Assembly: GCA_018819165.1 (NCBI GenBank)
Contig: JAHJQP010000002.1
Coordinates: forward strand, 1-18,466
From: Pseudomonadota bacterium
Lineage (GTDB): Bacteria > Desulfobacterota > Syntrophia > Syntrophales > UBA5619
Length of the DNA stretch: 18,466 nucleotides
Reading direction: 5' to 3'
The first letter of the stretch is position 1; every line of letters begins with the position of its first letter. Both the position numbers and the translations under genes were made by a program. Shown piece after piece: positions 7,059 through 14,245 of the stretch. A model generated the notes under the pieces. The model had not been told where the DNA came from and did no database searches. It worked only from the letters and a program-made list of their open reading frames with translations.

Positions 7059-7721
7059 ATGAACAGAGAGATCAGGAAACGCATGTTCCTGGAGGTTGAC
7101 CTCTACCCGGTCACCTGCGAGCGGCATTCCGCGGGGAGGTCAAACCTTGAGGTCCTGGATGCGGCGATCCGCGGCGGGGCCAGGATCATTCAACTGAGGG
7201 AGAAGGAATTCACCGCCGGGGAGTTCTACCGGATGGCGCTACGGTTTCGGGAGATGACCGCAAAAGCCGGGATGTTGCTCATGATCAACGACCACATCGA
7301 TATCGCGCTGGCCGTGGGGGCCGATGGGGTTCATCTGGGGCAGGAGGATCTCCCCCTCCCTGCGGCCAGAAAACTTGCGCCCGAACTGCTCATCGGGATT
7401 TCTGCCCATTCCCGTGAGGAGGCCTTGAAGGCCCAAAGCGAGGGTGCGGATTACGTCAATATCGGGCCGATCTTTCCCACCCGGACCAAGGAGGGTGTGA
7501 AACGGTTTCTGGGACCGGAGGCCATTGCAGGTGTCGCCGCGGGTCTTGAAGTACCCTTCACCGTCATGGGAGGCATTTCCGGCGCCAATATTGGGCAGGT
7601 GCTCGCTGAGGGGGCGCGCAGGGTGGCCGTGGTTACGGCAGTCACCACGGCCGTAGATATGGCCGGAACGGTCGCCTTCCTGAGAGAAAAGATCAGACAA
7701 GCCGGGGCGATGGGGGGATGA
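7059..7721 (+). CDS. thiE: Thiamine-phosphate synthase ThiE
   Basis: Joins HMP pyrophosphate and thiazole phosphate to make thiamine monophosphate in the cytoplasm. The 220-residue TIM-barrel protein has the expected motifs in order: IQLREKE (44-50), MINDH (74-78), GVHLGQEDLP (90-99), IGISAHS (112-118), GADYVNIGPIFPTRTKEG (129-146, with the pyrophosphate-binding Thr/Thr-Lys) and VMGGI (169-173). Length is normal for the family. The chosen ATG follows GGGAGGTG at a short distance, and this ribosome site lies in the last codons of the thiF remnant. A second ATG at codon 9 would also keep all motifs. No other intact thi gene is in the window. Confidence 0.92.
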   Translation: MNREIRKRMFLEVDLYPVTCERHSAGRSNLEVLDAAIRGGARIIQLREKEFTAGEFYRMALRFREMTAKAGMLLMINDHIDIALAVGADGVHLGQEDLPLPAARKLAPELLIGISAHSREEALKAQSEGADYVNIGPIFPTRTKEGVKRFLGPEAIAGVAAGLEVPFTVMGGISGANIGQVLAEGARRVAVVTAVTTAVDMAGTVAFLREKIRQAGAMGG

Positions 7722-7838
7722 GCCCCCGATTGAACTATTGAAATCTTTTTAATAACGGGAAGATACGAAGAGAACCCCTCTATGTCAGAGGTTTCTGGCG
7801 CGGGCCTGACGCCGGGACCGGTCACACGGGGGGACATG

Positions 7839-8834
7839 TCAGGTGTTGCAGAGATCCTCGACCGTCTTCACCAGCCCCTCGAGGAGCCGGCCCATCCGGT
7901 CGAAATCGAGCGTCGCGATGGTGTCCCCCTCGCCGTGGTAGTTCGGGTTCCGGTAGAAGGCCGTATCGGTGATCATCGCGGCCGGCCAGCCGACCTCCCA
8001 GAAGGACCGGTGGTCGGAGAAGTCGACGCCGGGAACGAAGCCCACCGTGGCGAGCGTCTCCACGGGAATATCGCACCCCTGCCGGAGCGATTGGGCGATC
8101 CGCCGGACCAGACCCGCCGAATTGAGATTACCCACGACGGCGATGAAGTCGGGCGTCGTCGAGAACATCAGGCCCATCAAGGGGAGGGGGAAGGCCTGCC
8201 CCCCCTTCTTTTCGCTGTAGTATCCGAGCATCTCCAGGGAGATCATGGCGCTGATCTTCTCCCCGGCGGCCTTCGCCTCCCTGGCGTAGACCGCGCTTCC
8301 CATGAATTGGGTCCGGAAGGCGGGAGGCTCCTCGAGGACGAAGAAGACCATCTTCAGGGTCCTTCCGGGCGAGGAACCCTTCAATATCCGGCAGATCTCG
8401 AGCAGAACGGCCACGCCGCTCGCGTTGTCGTCGGCGCCGGGCGTCCCGTCCACCGTGTCATAATGGGCGCCGATCAGAACCGTCTCTTCCCTCTTTCCCG
8501 TCCCCGGGATCGAGATGATCACGTTGCTGAACGGTCTCCCCCGGTAGTCATAAGTCTGGAGAACGGGGTCGTACCCGAGCGCCCTGAGCGTGGCGAAAAT
8601 ATACCGCCGGGTCGCTTCGATATTTGAGTAATCCAGGACGCTGCGCGGGCCGATCCGGATGCTGAGTTCTTCCACATGAGCGCGGAGGCGACCGATCTCT
8701 TCGGGAGCGGCGGCGGGTAGAGGAGGGGAGACGGAAGGCGCCCAGCGGATCCTCAGGACTGGGTAGGCGATCAGGGCGGCGATGCCCAGAAGGACGAGCA
8801 GGACGGCGGTGATCATCTTTTTCTTCATGGTCAT
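7839..8834 (-). CDS. M28-family zinc metallopeptidase, membrane-anchored or secreted
   Basis: Predicted aminopeptidase-like zinc enzyme acting outside the cytoplasmic membrane. Residues 4-25 form a basic-then-hydrophobic N-terminus (KKKMITAVLLVLLGIAAL...), a signal peptide or anchor without a lipobox. The catalytic domain shows HYDT (H124, D126), GADDNASG (bridging D135), LEEP (catalytic and ligand E168/E169), SLEMLG (E201) and YHGEGDT (H300), the full M28 metal set; 331 residues is a normal length. Two ATGs compete at 8834 and 8828 (MTMKKK). The ribosome site GGTGAGG lies 1 base from the first but 7 from the second, so translation probably starts at 8828. It has its own promoter and is convergent with thiE. 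Substrate is unknown. Confidence 0.85.
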   Translation of the reverse strand: MTMKKKMITAVLLVLLGIAALIAYPVLRIRWAPSVSPPLPAAAPEEIGRLRAHVEELSIRIGPRSVLDYSNIEATRRYIFATLRALGYDPVLQTYDYRGRPFSNVIISIPGTGKREETVLIGAHYDTVDGTPGADDNASGVAVLLEICRILKGSSPGRTLKMVFFVLEEPPAFRTQFMGSAVYAREAKAAGEKISAMISLEMLGYYSEKKGGQAFPLPLMGLMFSTTPDFIAVVGNLNSAGLVRRIAQSLRQGCDIPVETLATVGFVPGVDFSDHRSFWEVGWPAAMITDTAFYRNPNYHGEGDTIATLDFDRMGRLLEGLVKTVEDLCNT

Positions 8835-8835
8835 G

Positions 8836-8911
8836 CCTCACCGGTGCGTGCGGTCCGGTAGGCCTTTTGCGGATGGAAACAATACCTTCTTCCCCTCACC
8901 GGTGCGTGTGG
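8836..8911. repeat. 18-bp direct repeat spanning the M28 ribosome site
   Basis: CCTCACCGGTGCGTGCGG (8836-8853) recurs as CCTCACCGGTGCGTGTGG (8894-8911), with one mismatch and starts 58 bases apart. On the minus strand each copy carries a GGTGAGG Shine-Dalgarno sequence; only the copy at 8836 is followed by the start codon. Confidence 0.6.
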
Positions 8912-8947
8912 ATTTCAGTTCCGGCAGGATCGTTCTTCCCGGGTCAA

Positions 8948-8976
8948 AGGATAGGGGAAAAAGGTCTCGCCGTCAA
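8948..8976 (-). promoter_or_regulatory. Promoter of the M28 peptidase gene
   Basis: Minus strand: TTGACG (complement of 8971-8976), a 17-base spacer, TATCCT (complement of 8948-8953). Matches are 5 of 6 and 4 of 6. It predicts a leader of about 110 bases that includes both copies of the 18-bp repeat. Confidence 0.5.
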
Positions 8977-9019
8977 GGTGTTCGTATGTGCCGGGTATTT
9001 CGTGGTTTGTCCCTGAAAT

Positions 9020-11191
9020 TCAGATGAGGAGGACGGATAGGGCGGCCAGGGCGATCATTCCCTTCACGGTCCCGTCGAGGCCGAAGAGGGGGATGAGAAG
9101 GCTCCCCAAGAGCGATCCGAGGCAGCCGCCCAGGAGGTCCGCCGCGTAGAGGGGGCCTATGACCTGCTTCTGATTCCGGACGCCGTACAGGCTTGCGTAG
9201 GCCAGTATCCCGGCAACCAGAAAGCCGGCGGCGGCGATGAGCGCCGCCGTCAGCGAGAGGCCGCCGGTATCCTTTCCATTCACAGTCCCGATGACCGCAA
9301 AACCAAGGAGGGCGAAGCCGGCCAGAAGGCCAAACCCCCACCGGCGCGTGGGGCGCTGCCGGAGGCCCGTCCAGCGGATCGCTTCTTTGAGGGTCCAGGC
9401 GCCGAAGGCGAGACCGGCCATGAAGGCCATCAGCAAAAGGCCGATGTCCTGGTAGAGGACGCCCTCCTTTGCCTGGTAGGAGAGGATGAGGACGGCTTCG
9501 AACACGATTCCGAGAAAACCCGCCACGGCGACCAGCAGGGTGCGGCGCCAGGAAAGTCGCAGACGGCTCAGGAGAAACAGGAGCGCCAGGCCGATCCCGA
9601 TCAGCCACCAGACCTTCCCGGGGCCCTTCCCCTCTGTCCCGAAGCCGGGGAGGTCCGTCATGGCCAGTTTCGGGAAGAACTTCGCGAGCCAGATCATGAC
9701 CGCGTAAGGGTAGCAGACCGGGCGGATGTCCGTGTTCATCTGGACTCCCGTCTCCTTCAACCGTTTCTCCATCTCGAGGCGGCGGTCGTTCGTGAAGAGG
9801 TAGCGGAGGTACGGCGGCGAGATCTGTCGAGCCCTGATCCCCCGCTCCCGGAGTCGGTCGTCGAGGATCTCCGGTGAGCGGGGGAGGGGGACGAAAGAGG
9901 CGGTGATCACGGTGGTCGTCCCCGGCAGGGCCAGGACCTCGGGAAAGACCGAGGCGAGCGCCCGATGGATGCTCGCCGTCCGGCGGATCAGCTGCGGCGT
10001 CCAGAAGTTCTCGGCGGTGCGGAGACGGAGGGCGACGATGCCGCCGGCGGTGAGCCGCGCGGCGCACTCGCGGAAGAATTCCCTCGTGTAGAAGCGGTTC
10101 GTCTGGCCAGACGACGGTTCCGGCATGCCAACAAGGATCAGGTCGTAGGCGGCTCCGCTTTCCTTCAGGAAACGGCGGGGATCGGCCAGGATGAGGTGGA
10201 CTGCGGGGTGTGCGAGAGAGGCCTGGATGTTGCCGGGCAGGTGGGGCCGGACCATCGCGATCAGGACGCGGTCGATCTCGACTGCGTCGATTCCTGCCGG
10301 TTTGTGCTGCAGCAGCTCGTGGAGGGTGCCTTCGACCCCGCCGCCGAGGACGAGGACGCGCTGCGGACTGGGGTGCTGCAGTGCCGCAAGATGGGCGAAG
10401 ATCTCCGCTTGGGTCCCTTCGGTTTCGAAGGCGAGGGCGTCGTTTTCAAAGACGGAGACCTGCCCGGAGAGAGCCGCGACGGTGATCCGTCCGTAGGGGG
10501 AATCCCGGGTTGCGAGAAGTCCCGGGTGGTTCCAGGCCGTCATCCTGCGGTCAAGGGGTGCCCATTGCCAGAGAAGTAAAAAAAGCAGCGCCGTGAGGAC
10601 CGCGGCCGCGGATCTTCGCAGCGGAAGGTCTTTCCCGCGGAAGAGGAGCAGGGCCGCTATGGCGGAGACCAGACCGCAGGCGAGCGCCAGCGGGAAATTC
10701 TGGATGCCGAACCGGAGGCAGGCCGTCGCCAGGAGACCTCCGGCCAGAGCGCCCGCGCTTTCGATCCCGTAGGCGCCGGCCAGTGTCCGCCCTTTCTCTG
10801 CATAGAGTCCGGCGGCGGTCCTAAAAAGGAGGCCGGAGAGCAGGCCGGCAGGCGCGAGGGCGATGACCAGCGCCGCCATCTGCAGGGGAAAAGGGAGATA
10901 GGCGCCGGGAACGCCGCCGAAGATGATCCGGCTCGCGCGGAGGAAGACGATGCCGAGGGGGGTAAAGAGGGCGAACATAAGAAACAGTGACGCCGTCCTG
11001 CCGAGGGAGGGGGACCCCTCCCGGCGGCCGGAGAGCGTCCCCAGGGCGGTGAGCAGGAGCCAGATCCCCAGGGCGACCAGATAGATCAGTTCGACCCCAT
11101 AGAAGGCGACGTTCAGCTCCCTGAGGAGAACGATCTGCCCGACGAGCGAGACAAAGCCGGTCAGGAACAGGGCGACGACGGTCGCGATCAT
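9020..11191 (-). CDS. Multi-pass membrane protein with a spermidine-synthase-like domain
   Basis: The 723-residue protein has three parts: about six to seven membrane helices (1-210), a soluble Rossmann domain of the spermidine-synthase/methyltransferase fold (about 225-435), and a second membrane block of about seven helices (527-723). The soluble domain has VLVLGGGVEG (279-288), AVEIDRV (303-309) and DLILVGMPEP (350-359) followed by FYTREFF. True aminopropyltransferases have GGGDG and an Asp-rich D-x-x-D-P loop; here Val-Glu and Met-Pro-Glu-Pro replace them, so polyamine synthesis is unlikely and another SAM-related activity is more plausible (inference). The two membrane blocks look similar, for example AYGIESAGALAGGLL near 140 and LYAADLLGGCLGSLL near 681, suggesting duplication. 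Its ATG overlaps the stop of the MEMO-AMMECR1 gene by 4 bases (ATGA), so translation is coupled and a shared role is likely. Confidence 0.8.
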   Translation of the reverse strand: MIATVVALFLTGFVSLVGQIVLLRELNVAFYGVELIYLVALGIWLLLTALGTLSGRREGSPSLGRTASLFLMFALFTPLGIVFLRASRIIFGGVPGAYLPFPLQMAALVIALAPAGLLSGLLFRTAAGLYAEKGRTLAGAYGIESAGALAGGLLATACLRFGIQNFPLALACGLVSAIAALLLFRGKDLPLRRSAAAVLTALLFLLLWQWAPLDRRMTAWNHPGLLATRDSPYGRITVAALSGQVSVFENDALAFETEGTQAEIFAHLAALQHPSPQRVLVLGGGVEGTLHELLQHKPAGIDAVEIDRVLIAMVRPHLPGNIQASLAHPAVHLILADPRRFLKESGAAYDLILVGMPEPSSGQTNRFYTREFFRECAARLTAGGIVALRLRTAENFWTPQLIRRTASIHRALASVFPEVLALPGTTTVITASFVPLPRSPEILDDRLRERGIRARQISPPYLRYLFTNDRRLEMEKRLKETGVQMNTDIRPVCYPYAVMIWLAKFFPKLAMTDLPGFGTEGKGPGKVWWLIGIGLALLFLLSRLRLSWRRTLLVAVAGFLGIVFEAVLILSYQAKEGVLYQDIGLLLMAFMAGLAFGAWTLKEAIRWTGLRQRPTRRWGFGLLAGFALLGFAVIGTVNGKDTGGLSLTAALIAAAGFLVAGILAYASLYGVRNQKQVIGPLYAADLLGGCLGSLLGSLLIPLFGLDGTVKGMIALAALSVLLI

Positions 11192-12711
11192 TTACTGTCC
11201 GCCTCACCGAAGACCAGGGCCTGAAACGTGGAGAACCTCGCCCCCTCCCTCCAGGCCCCGGAAGGGAGTCCGGCCTTCAGGCTGAGTTGATCCAGCATCT
11301 CGTCCCTTCCCCACCCCTGTTCCGGGGCGACCTGGGGGAGAAAGACCGCCGAGCGCCCTCCCTTCTGGAGGAGGACGCCGTCCCTGCCGACGACGATGTC
11401 GCCGGGGCCGGAGACCGGTTTCATGGGCGTCAGGACGGAGATTTCGATCTCCAGCTTTGGCACCTCCTCCAGAGCGACATGGCGGAAGCGGGGATCCTCG
11501 AAGGCGGACTGGAGGGCCATCGCTCCGACGAGGGTGGCAAGCGGTCGGTCCGGGATCATCCTCCCGATGCAGCCGCGCAGATTCCCGTGCTTCTTCAGGG
11601 TGACGAAGACCCCTCGCTGTTCCATCGCGGCGGGACTGAACCCCCTGGGCAGGGGGACCATCTGCGTCGTCAGGAAGCGGGAGATCGTCTCCCGGGCGAG
11701 GGCGAGGAGCGCCCTCTTGTCTTCGGGCGTGAGGGGTCGGTCGACAGCGGGTACAACCGGAGCGGCCTCTTTGGCGGGTTCCACGCCGGACCCCAGAACG
11801 ACCGCGCCGTAGCCGACGACGCGCTCCTGTTCCCCGATGGGGAGATCCCCGGAGTGGGCGTAGCTGATGACCCTCCCGCCGGTCGCTCCCATGGCCTTCG
11901 CCGCGGCCATCGCCGCCATGATCGGGGCCTCGCCGCAGGCGCTTGTGGAGAGGTTCGGGATGCGGCGGGCCGCCTGCGTCTGAATGGCGGCGCGGAGAAC
12001 CGCCGGATCGAGGGAGAGGATTGCCGCCAGCGTCTCTCTGTCCACAATCTCCGCATCCGCCGCCGACGGGTAATGGGAGAGATCGGAGCTCGCGACGATG
12101 AGCGCCCGGCGCCCTTTCAGGACCTGGGCCAGGGCGGCGCCGAAGCGGTTAAAGAGGGCCGCATCCGCCTCACCGACGATCGCCGGGACGATCTTTGCCT
12201 TCGGAAAAAGGACCTGGAGGAAGGGAACCTGGACCTCGACCGAATGTTCGTGGGCGTGGGGCGCCGCGTCGGCAGTACAGTCGGGGCTGGCCGCCAGGAG
12301 CGCTGAGACGATCTCCCCGTCCACCGGGGCGGTTCCCAGTGGGGTCCGGAAGCCGCCGCCCGGGTAGAGGGCGATCTTCCGGAGGCCGGGGGCCGTGTGG
12401 TTGGTGCCCAGGATGACGACGATGTCGTAGGGCCGGTTCCTGACCTGATTGTAGCCGTCGGCGCAGATCTGGCCGGAGTAGATGTAGCCGGCATGGGGGA
12501 CGACGATGGCGAGAGGTTCCCTTGCCTGTGCCGGCAGGGCGTCCTGCATGAATTTCTCAATGGCGAGCCTGAGGACGGACGCTGATTCCGTGTAGAACTT
12601 CCCGGCCACGGTGGGGGGACGGACCCCGCCCCCTCCCTTTCCCGCCTGGCAGGCCACGGCGAGCCCCAGGCTGAAGACGACGAACGGCATACCGATTTGC
12701 ATGAAACTCAT
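11188..12711 (-). CDS. amrB-amrA: MEMO-AMMECR1 fusion (AmmeMemoRadiSam proteins B and A), probably exported
   Basis: Two domains normally made as separate proteins are fused in 507 residues. Residues about 31-308 are a MEMO domain, related to class III extradiol dioxygenases. They include VPHAGYIYSG (71-80, H73), LGTNHT (101-106, H105), HEHSVEVQVPFLQ (154-166), SSDLSHY (208-214) and ACGEAPI (258-264, C259); the His/His/Cys set matches the metal-binding residues of human MEMO1. Residues about 328-503 are an AMMECR1 domain with the hallmark LRGCIG (378-383). The N-terminus is hydrophobic and ends AVAC at 18-21, resembling a lipoprotein signal with a non-ideal lipobox. ATG 12711 is supported by AAAGGAG 7 bases upstream. 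It lies between amrS (52 bases upstream) and the membrane protein (4-base overlap). The three-part family is defined but its reaction is unknown. Confidence 0.88.
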   Translation of the reverse strand: MSFMQIGMPFVVFSLGLAVACQAGKGGGGVRPPTVAGKFYTESASVLRLAIEKFMQDALPAQAREPLAIVVPHAGYIYSGQICADGYNQVRNRPYDIVVILGTNHTAPGLRKIALYPGGGFRTPLGTAPVDGEIVSALLAASPDCTADAAPHAHEHSVEVQVPFLQVLFPKAKIVPAIVGEADAALFNRFGAALAQVLKGRRALIVASSDLSHYPSAADAEIVDRETLAAILSLDPAVLRAAIQTQAARRIPNLSTSACGEAPIMAAMAAAKAMGATGGRVISYAHSGDLPIGEQERVVGYGAVVLGSGVEPAKEAAPVVPAVDRPLTPEDKRALLALARETISRFLTTQMVPLPRGFSPAAMEQRGVFVTLKKHGNLRGCIGRMIPDRPLATLVGAMALQSAFEDPRFRHVALEEVPKLEIEISVLTPMKPVSGPGDIVVGRDGVLLQKGGRSAVFLPQVAPEQGWGRDEMLDQLSLKAGLPSGAWREGARFSTFQALVFGEADSK

Positions 12712-12763
12712 AGCGGATCTCCTTTCGAGACTTCTGAAATGTGTCCTTTTGTGTCATTCCCGC

Positions 12764-14005
12764 TCAGCTCCAGACGCCGGCGATCTTCCCGCGGCAGAAT
12801 GTGCAGCGGCCGGTTTTGATGTTCGTTTCCACGATGAAAAATCCCGTGCGTTTGATCACCGCCTTCCCGCAGGAAGGGCAGTAGGTGTTGTTTCCCGAAT
12901 GGTCCGGGACGTTTCCCACATAGGCATAGTGCATCCCGCGGCCCATCGCCGTCGCCCGGGCCCGCTCCAGCGTCGAGACCGGCGTGGGCGGCAGGTTGAG
13001 GAGCTGGTAGTCCGGGTGGAAGCGGGTGAAATGGACGGGGACGTCGGGGCCGATTTCGCCCAGGACCCAGTCGATCAGGCCGCGGAGCATCTCCTTGGAG
13101 TCGTTGAGCGTTGGGACGACGAGGTTGACGATCTCCAGGTGGGCGCGGCTCTTCGCGATCTGTTTGATGCTCCTGAGCACGGGGCTGAGCTCGGAGCCGC
13201 AGACCTCGCGGTAAAACGTCTCATCGTAGCCCTTCAGGTCGATCTTGATTGCATCGAGCGTCTCGCACAGCTCGGCAAGCGGCGCCTCGTTCATGATCCC
13301 GCAGCTGATCAGGACTGGGCGGAGGCCCTCTTTTTTCGCCTCGCGGGCGATGTCGGTCATGTACTCCATAAAGACCGTCGGCTCGTTGTAAGTGAAGGCG
13401 ATGACGGGCGCCTGGCGCGCCTGCGCGGAACGGACGATCAGCGCGGGGGGCGCCGGGGAGACCTGGTAATCCTCCGCGGAGGCCTGGGAGATCTCCCAGT
13501 TCTGGCAGAACTTGCACCGAAGCGGGCAGCCGGCGGTCGCCAGCGAAAAGGCCGCTGCGCCGGGGAGGAAGTGGTAGAAGGGCTTCTTCTCGATCGGGTC
13601 GATGTGGACGGTAATGGGGCGGCCGTAGACGAGGCTCCTGAGTTCGCCGCCCACGTTCATGCGGACGCGGCAGCGGCCCCGCCCGCCGGTCTTGATGACG
13701 CAGCCCTGGGCGCACAGGAGGCACTTGACGAGCCCCGCCTCGTGGCGGACCCGTTTCCCGGCCAGCTTTTCCTGGGGGGGGTGGCACTGGCGGCAATCGG
13801 CGCCGGCGAGGGGGACTGAGGTCCAGAAGCGCGCCCGGGGGGCGAGGCGGACCAGATCGCTTTTCGGGTCGAGGGCGAAGAGCTCTCCGGCGCGATCCCC
13901 CGGAAGCAGGCGCTCCCAGAGGGGGGAGGAGAGACACAGTCCCGCGCTGCCGAGGATCGGGGCGATCCCGGCCAGCGTCTTCAAGAACCCGCGTCGGGAG
14001 ATCAT
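12764..14005 (-). CDS. amrS: AmmeMemoRadiSam-system radical SAM enzyme with Tat signal and CXXCH motif
   Basis: The 413-residue protein begins with a textbook twin-arginine signal, SRRGFLK at 3-9, followed by a hydrophobic stretch to about residue 28. Next comes CRQCH (71-75), the form of a c-type haem site. Then come the family's N-terminal cysteines C95, C98, C102 and C112 (KCLLCAQGC...GRC), the radical SAM cluster motif CPLRCKFC (160-167), the SAM-binding barrel (FTYNEPT at 204-210, DAIKIDLKGYD at 251-261) and a C-terminal zinc ribbon (C376, C379, C401, C404). Cytoplasmic AmrS proteins begin near the KCLLC segment, so about 85 residues are extra. A Tat signal on a SAM-dependent enzyme is surprising, because SAM and low-potential electrons are normally cytoplasmic. 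The chosen ATG (AGGA about 9 bases upstream) is the only one that includes the signal. It is the first gene of a three-gene operon. Confidence 0.87.
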   Translation of the reverse strand: MISRRGFLKTLAGIAPILGSAGLCLSSPLWERLLPGDRAGELFALDPKSDLVRLAPRARFWTSVPLAGADCRQCHPPQEKLAGKRVRHEAGLVKCLLCAQGCVIKTGGRGRCRVRMNVGGELRSLVYGRPITVHIDPIEKKPFYHFLPGAAAFSLATAGCPLRCKFCQNWEISQASAEDYQVSPAPPALIVRSAQARQAPVIAFTYNEPTVFMEYMTDIAREAKKEGLRPVLISCGIMNEAPLAELCETLDAIKIDLKGYDETFYREVCGSELSPVLRSIKQIAKSRAHLEIVNLVVPTLNDSKEMLRGLIDWVLGEIGPDVPVHFTRFHPDYQLLNLPPTPVSTLERARATAMGRGMHYAYVGNVPDHSGNNTYCPSCGKAVIKRTGFFIVETNIKTGRCTFCRGKIAGVWS

Positions 14006-14027
14006 GGCCTTCTTCCTGGTTGCCTTG

Positions 14028-14095
14028 CTGAAAATCCCGGTATCCCGCAGCCGGGCCTGCCGCCCGCCGAAGCATTTTCAGGCATGGCCCATGCC
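14028..14095 (-). promoter_or_regulatory. Structured leader upstream of amrS
   Basis: The roughly 120-base transcript leader can fold. CTGAAAAT (14028-14035) pairs perfectly with ATTTTCAG (14074-14081) around a G+C-rich interior. Directly beside it, GGCATG (14081-14086) pairs with CATGCC (14090-14095). It matches no riboswitch I recognise. Confidence 0.35.
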
Positions 14096-14134
14096 GGCGG
14101 TCCGGCCTTTTCATCGTACGTCAAAAGCAGGGAT

Positions 14135-14164
14135 AGTATAGGGAAGACAGCCGGGGGGTGTCAA
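14135..14164 (-). promoter_or_regulatory. Promoter of the AmmeMemoRadiSam operon
   Basis: Minus strand: TTGACA (complement of 14159-14164), an 18-base spacer, TATACT (complement of 14135-14140). The -35 is perfect and the -10 matches 5 of 6. It separates the operon from glk upstream. Confidence 0.7.
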
Positions 14165-14245
14165 TGGAAAAGGACGGATAACTGACTCTCCAAGCGGTCC
14201 AGTTCTTTTGGATCCCACGGCGGAAAACCGGCTTTCCCTCCGGGT

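Noticed and set aside
7711..7750. Possible terminator after thiE (GGGGG-ATGAG-CCCCC)
   Set aside because: The stem is only 5 bp and the T tract lies 17 bases after it, so it does not fit an intrinsic terminator.
7773..7794. Hairpin in the thiE/M28 convergent gap
   Set aside because: It needs a two-base bulge and has no T tract on either strand.
8973..10067. Minus-strand frame of 364 codons inside the membrane-synthase gene
   Set aside because: Arg/Pro-rich alternate frame of a G+C-rich coding region with no recognisable motif.
11287..12306. Plus-strand frame of 339 codons opposite the MEMO-AMMECR1 gene
   Set aside because: Antisense shadow with low-complexity Arg/Gly/Asp composition and no ribosome site of note.
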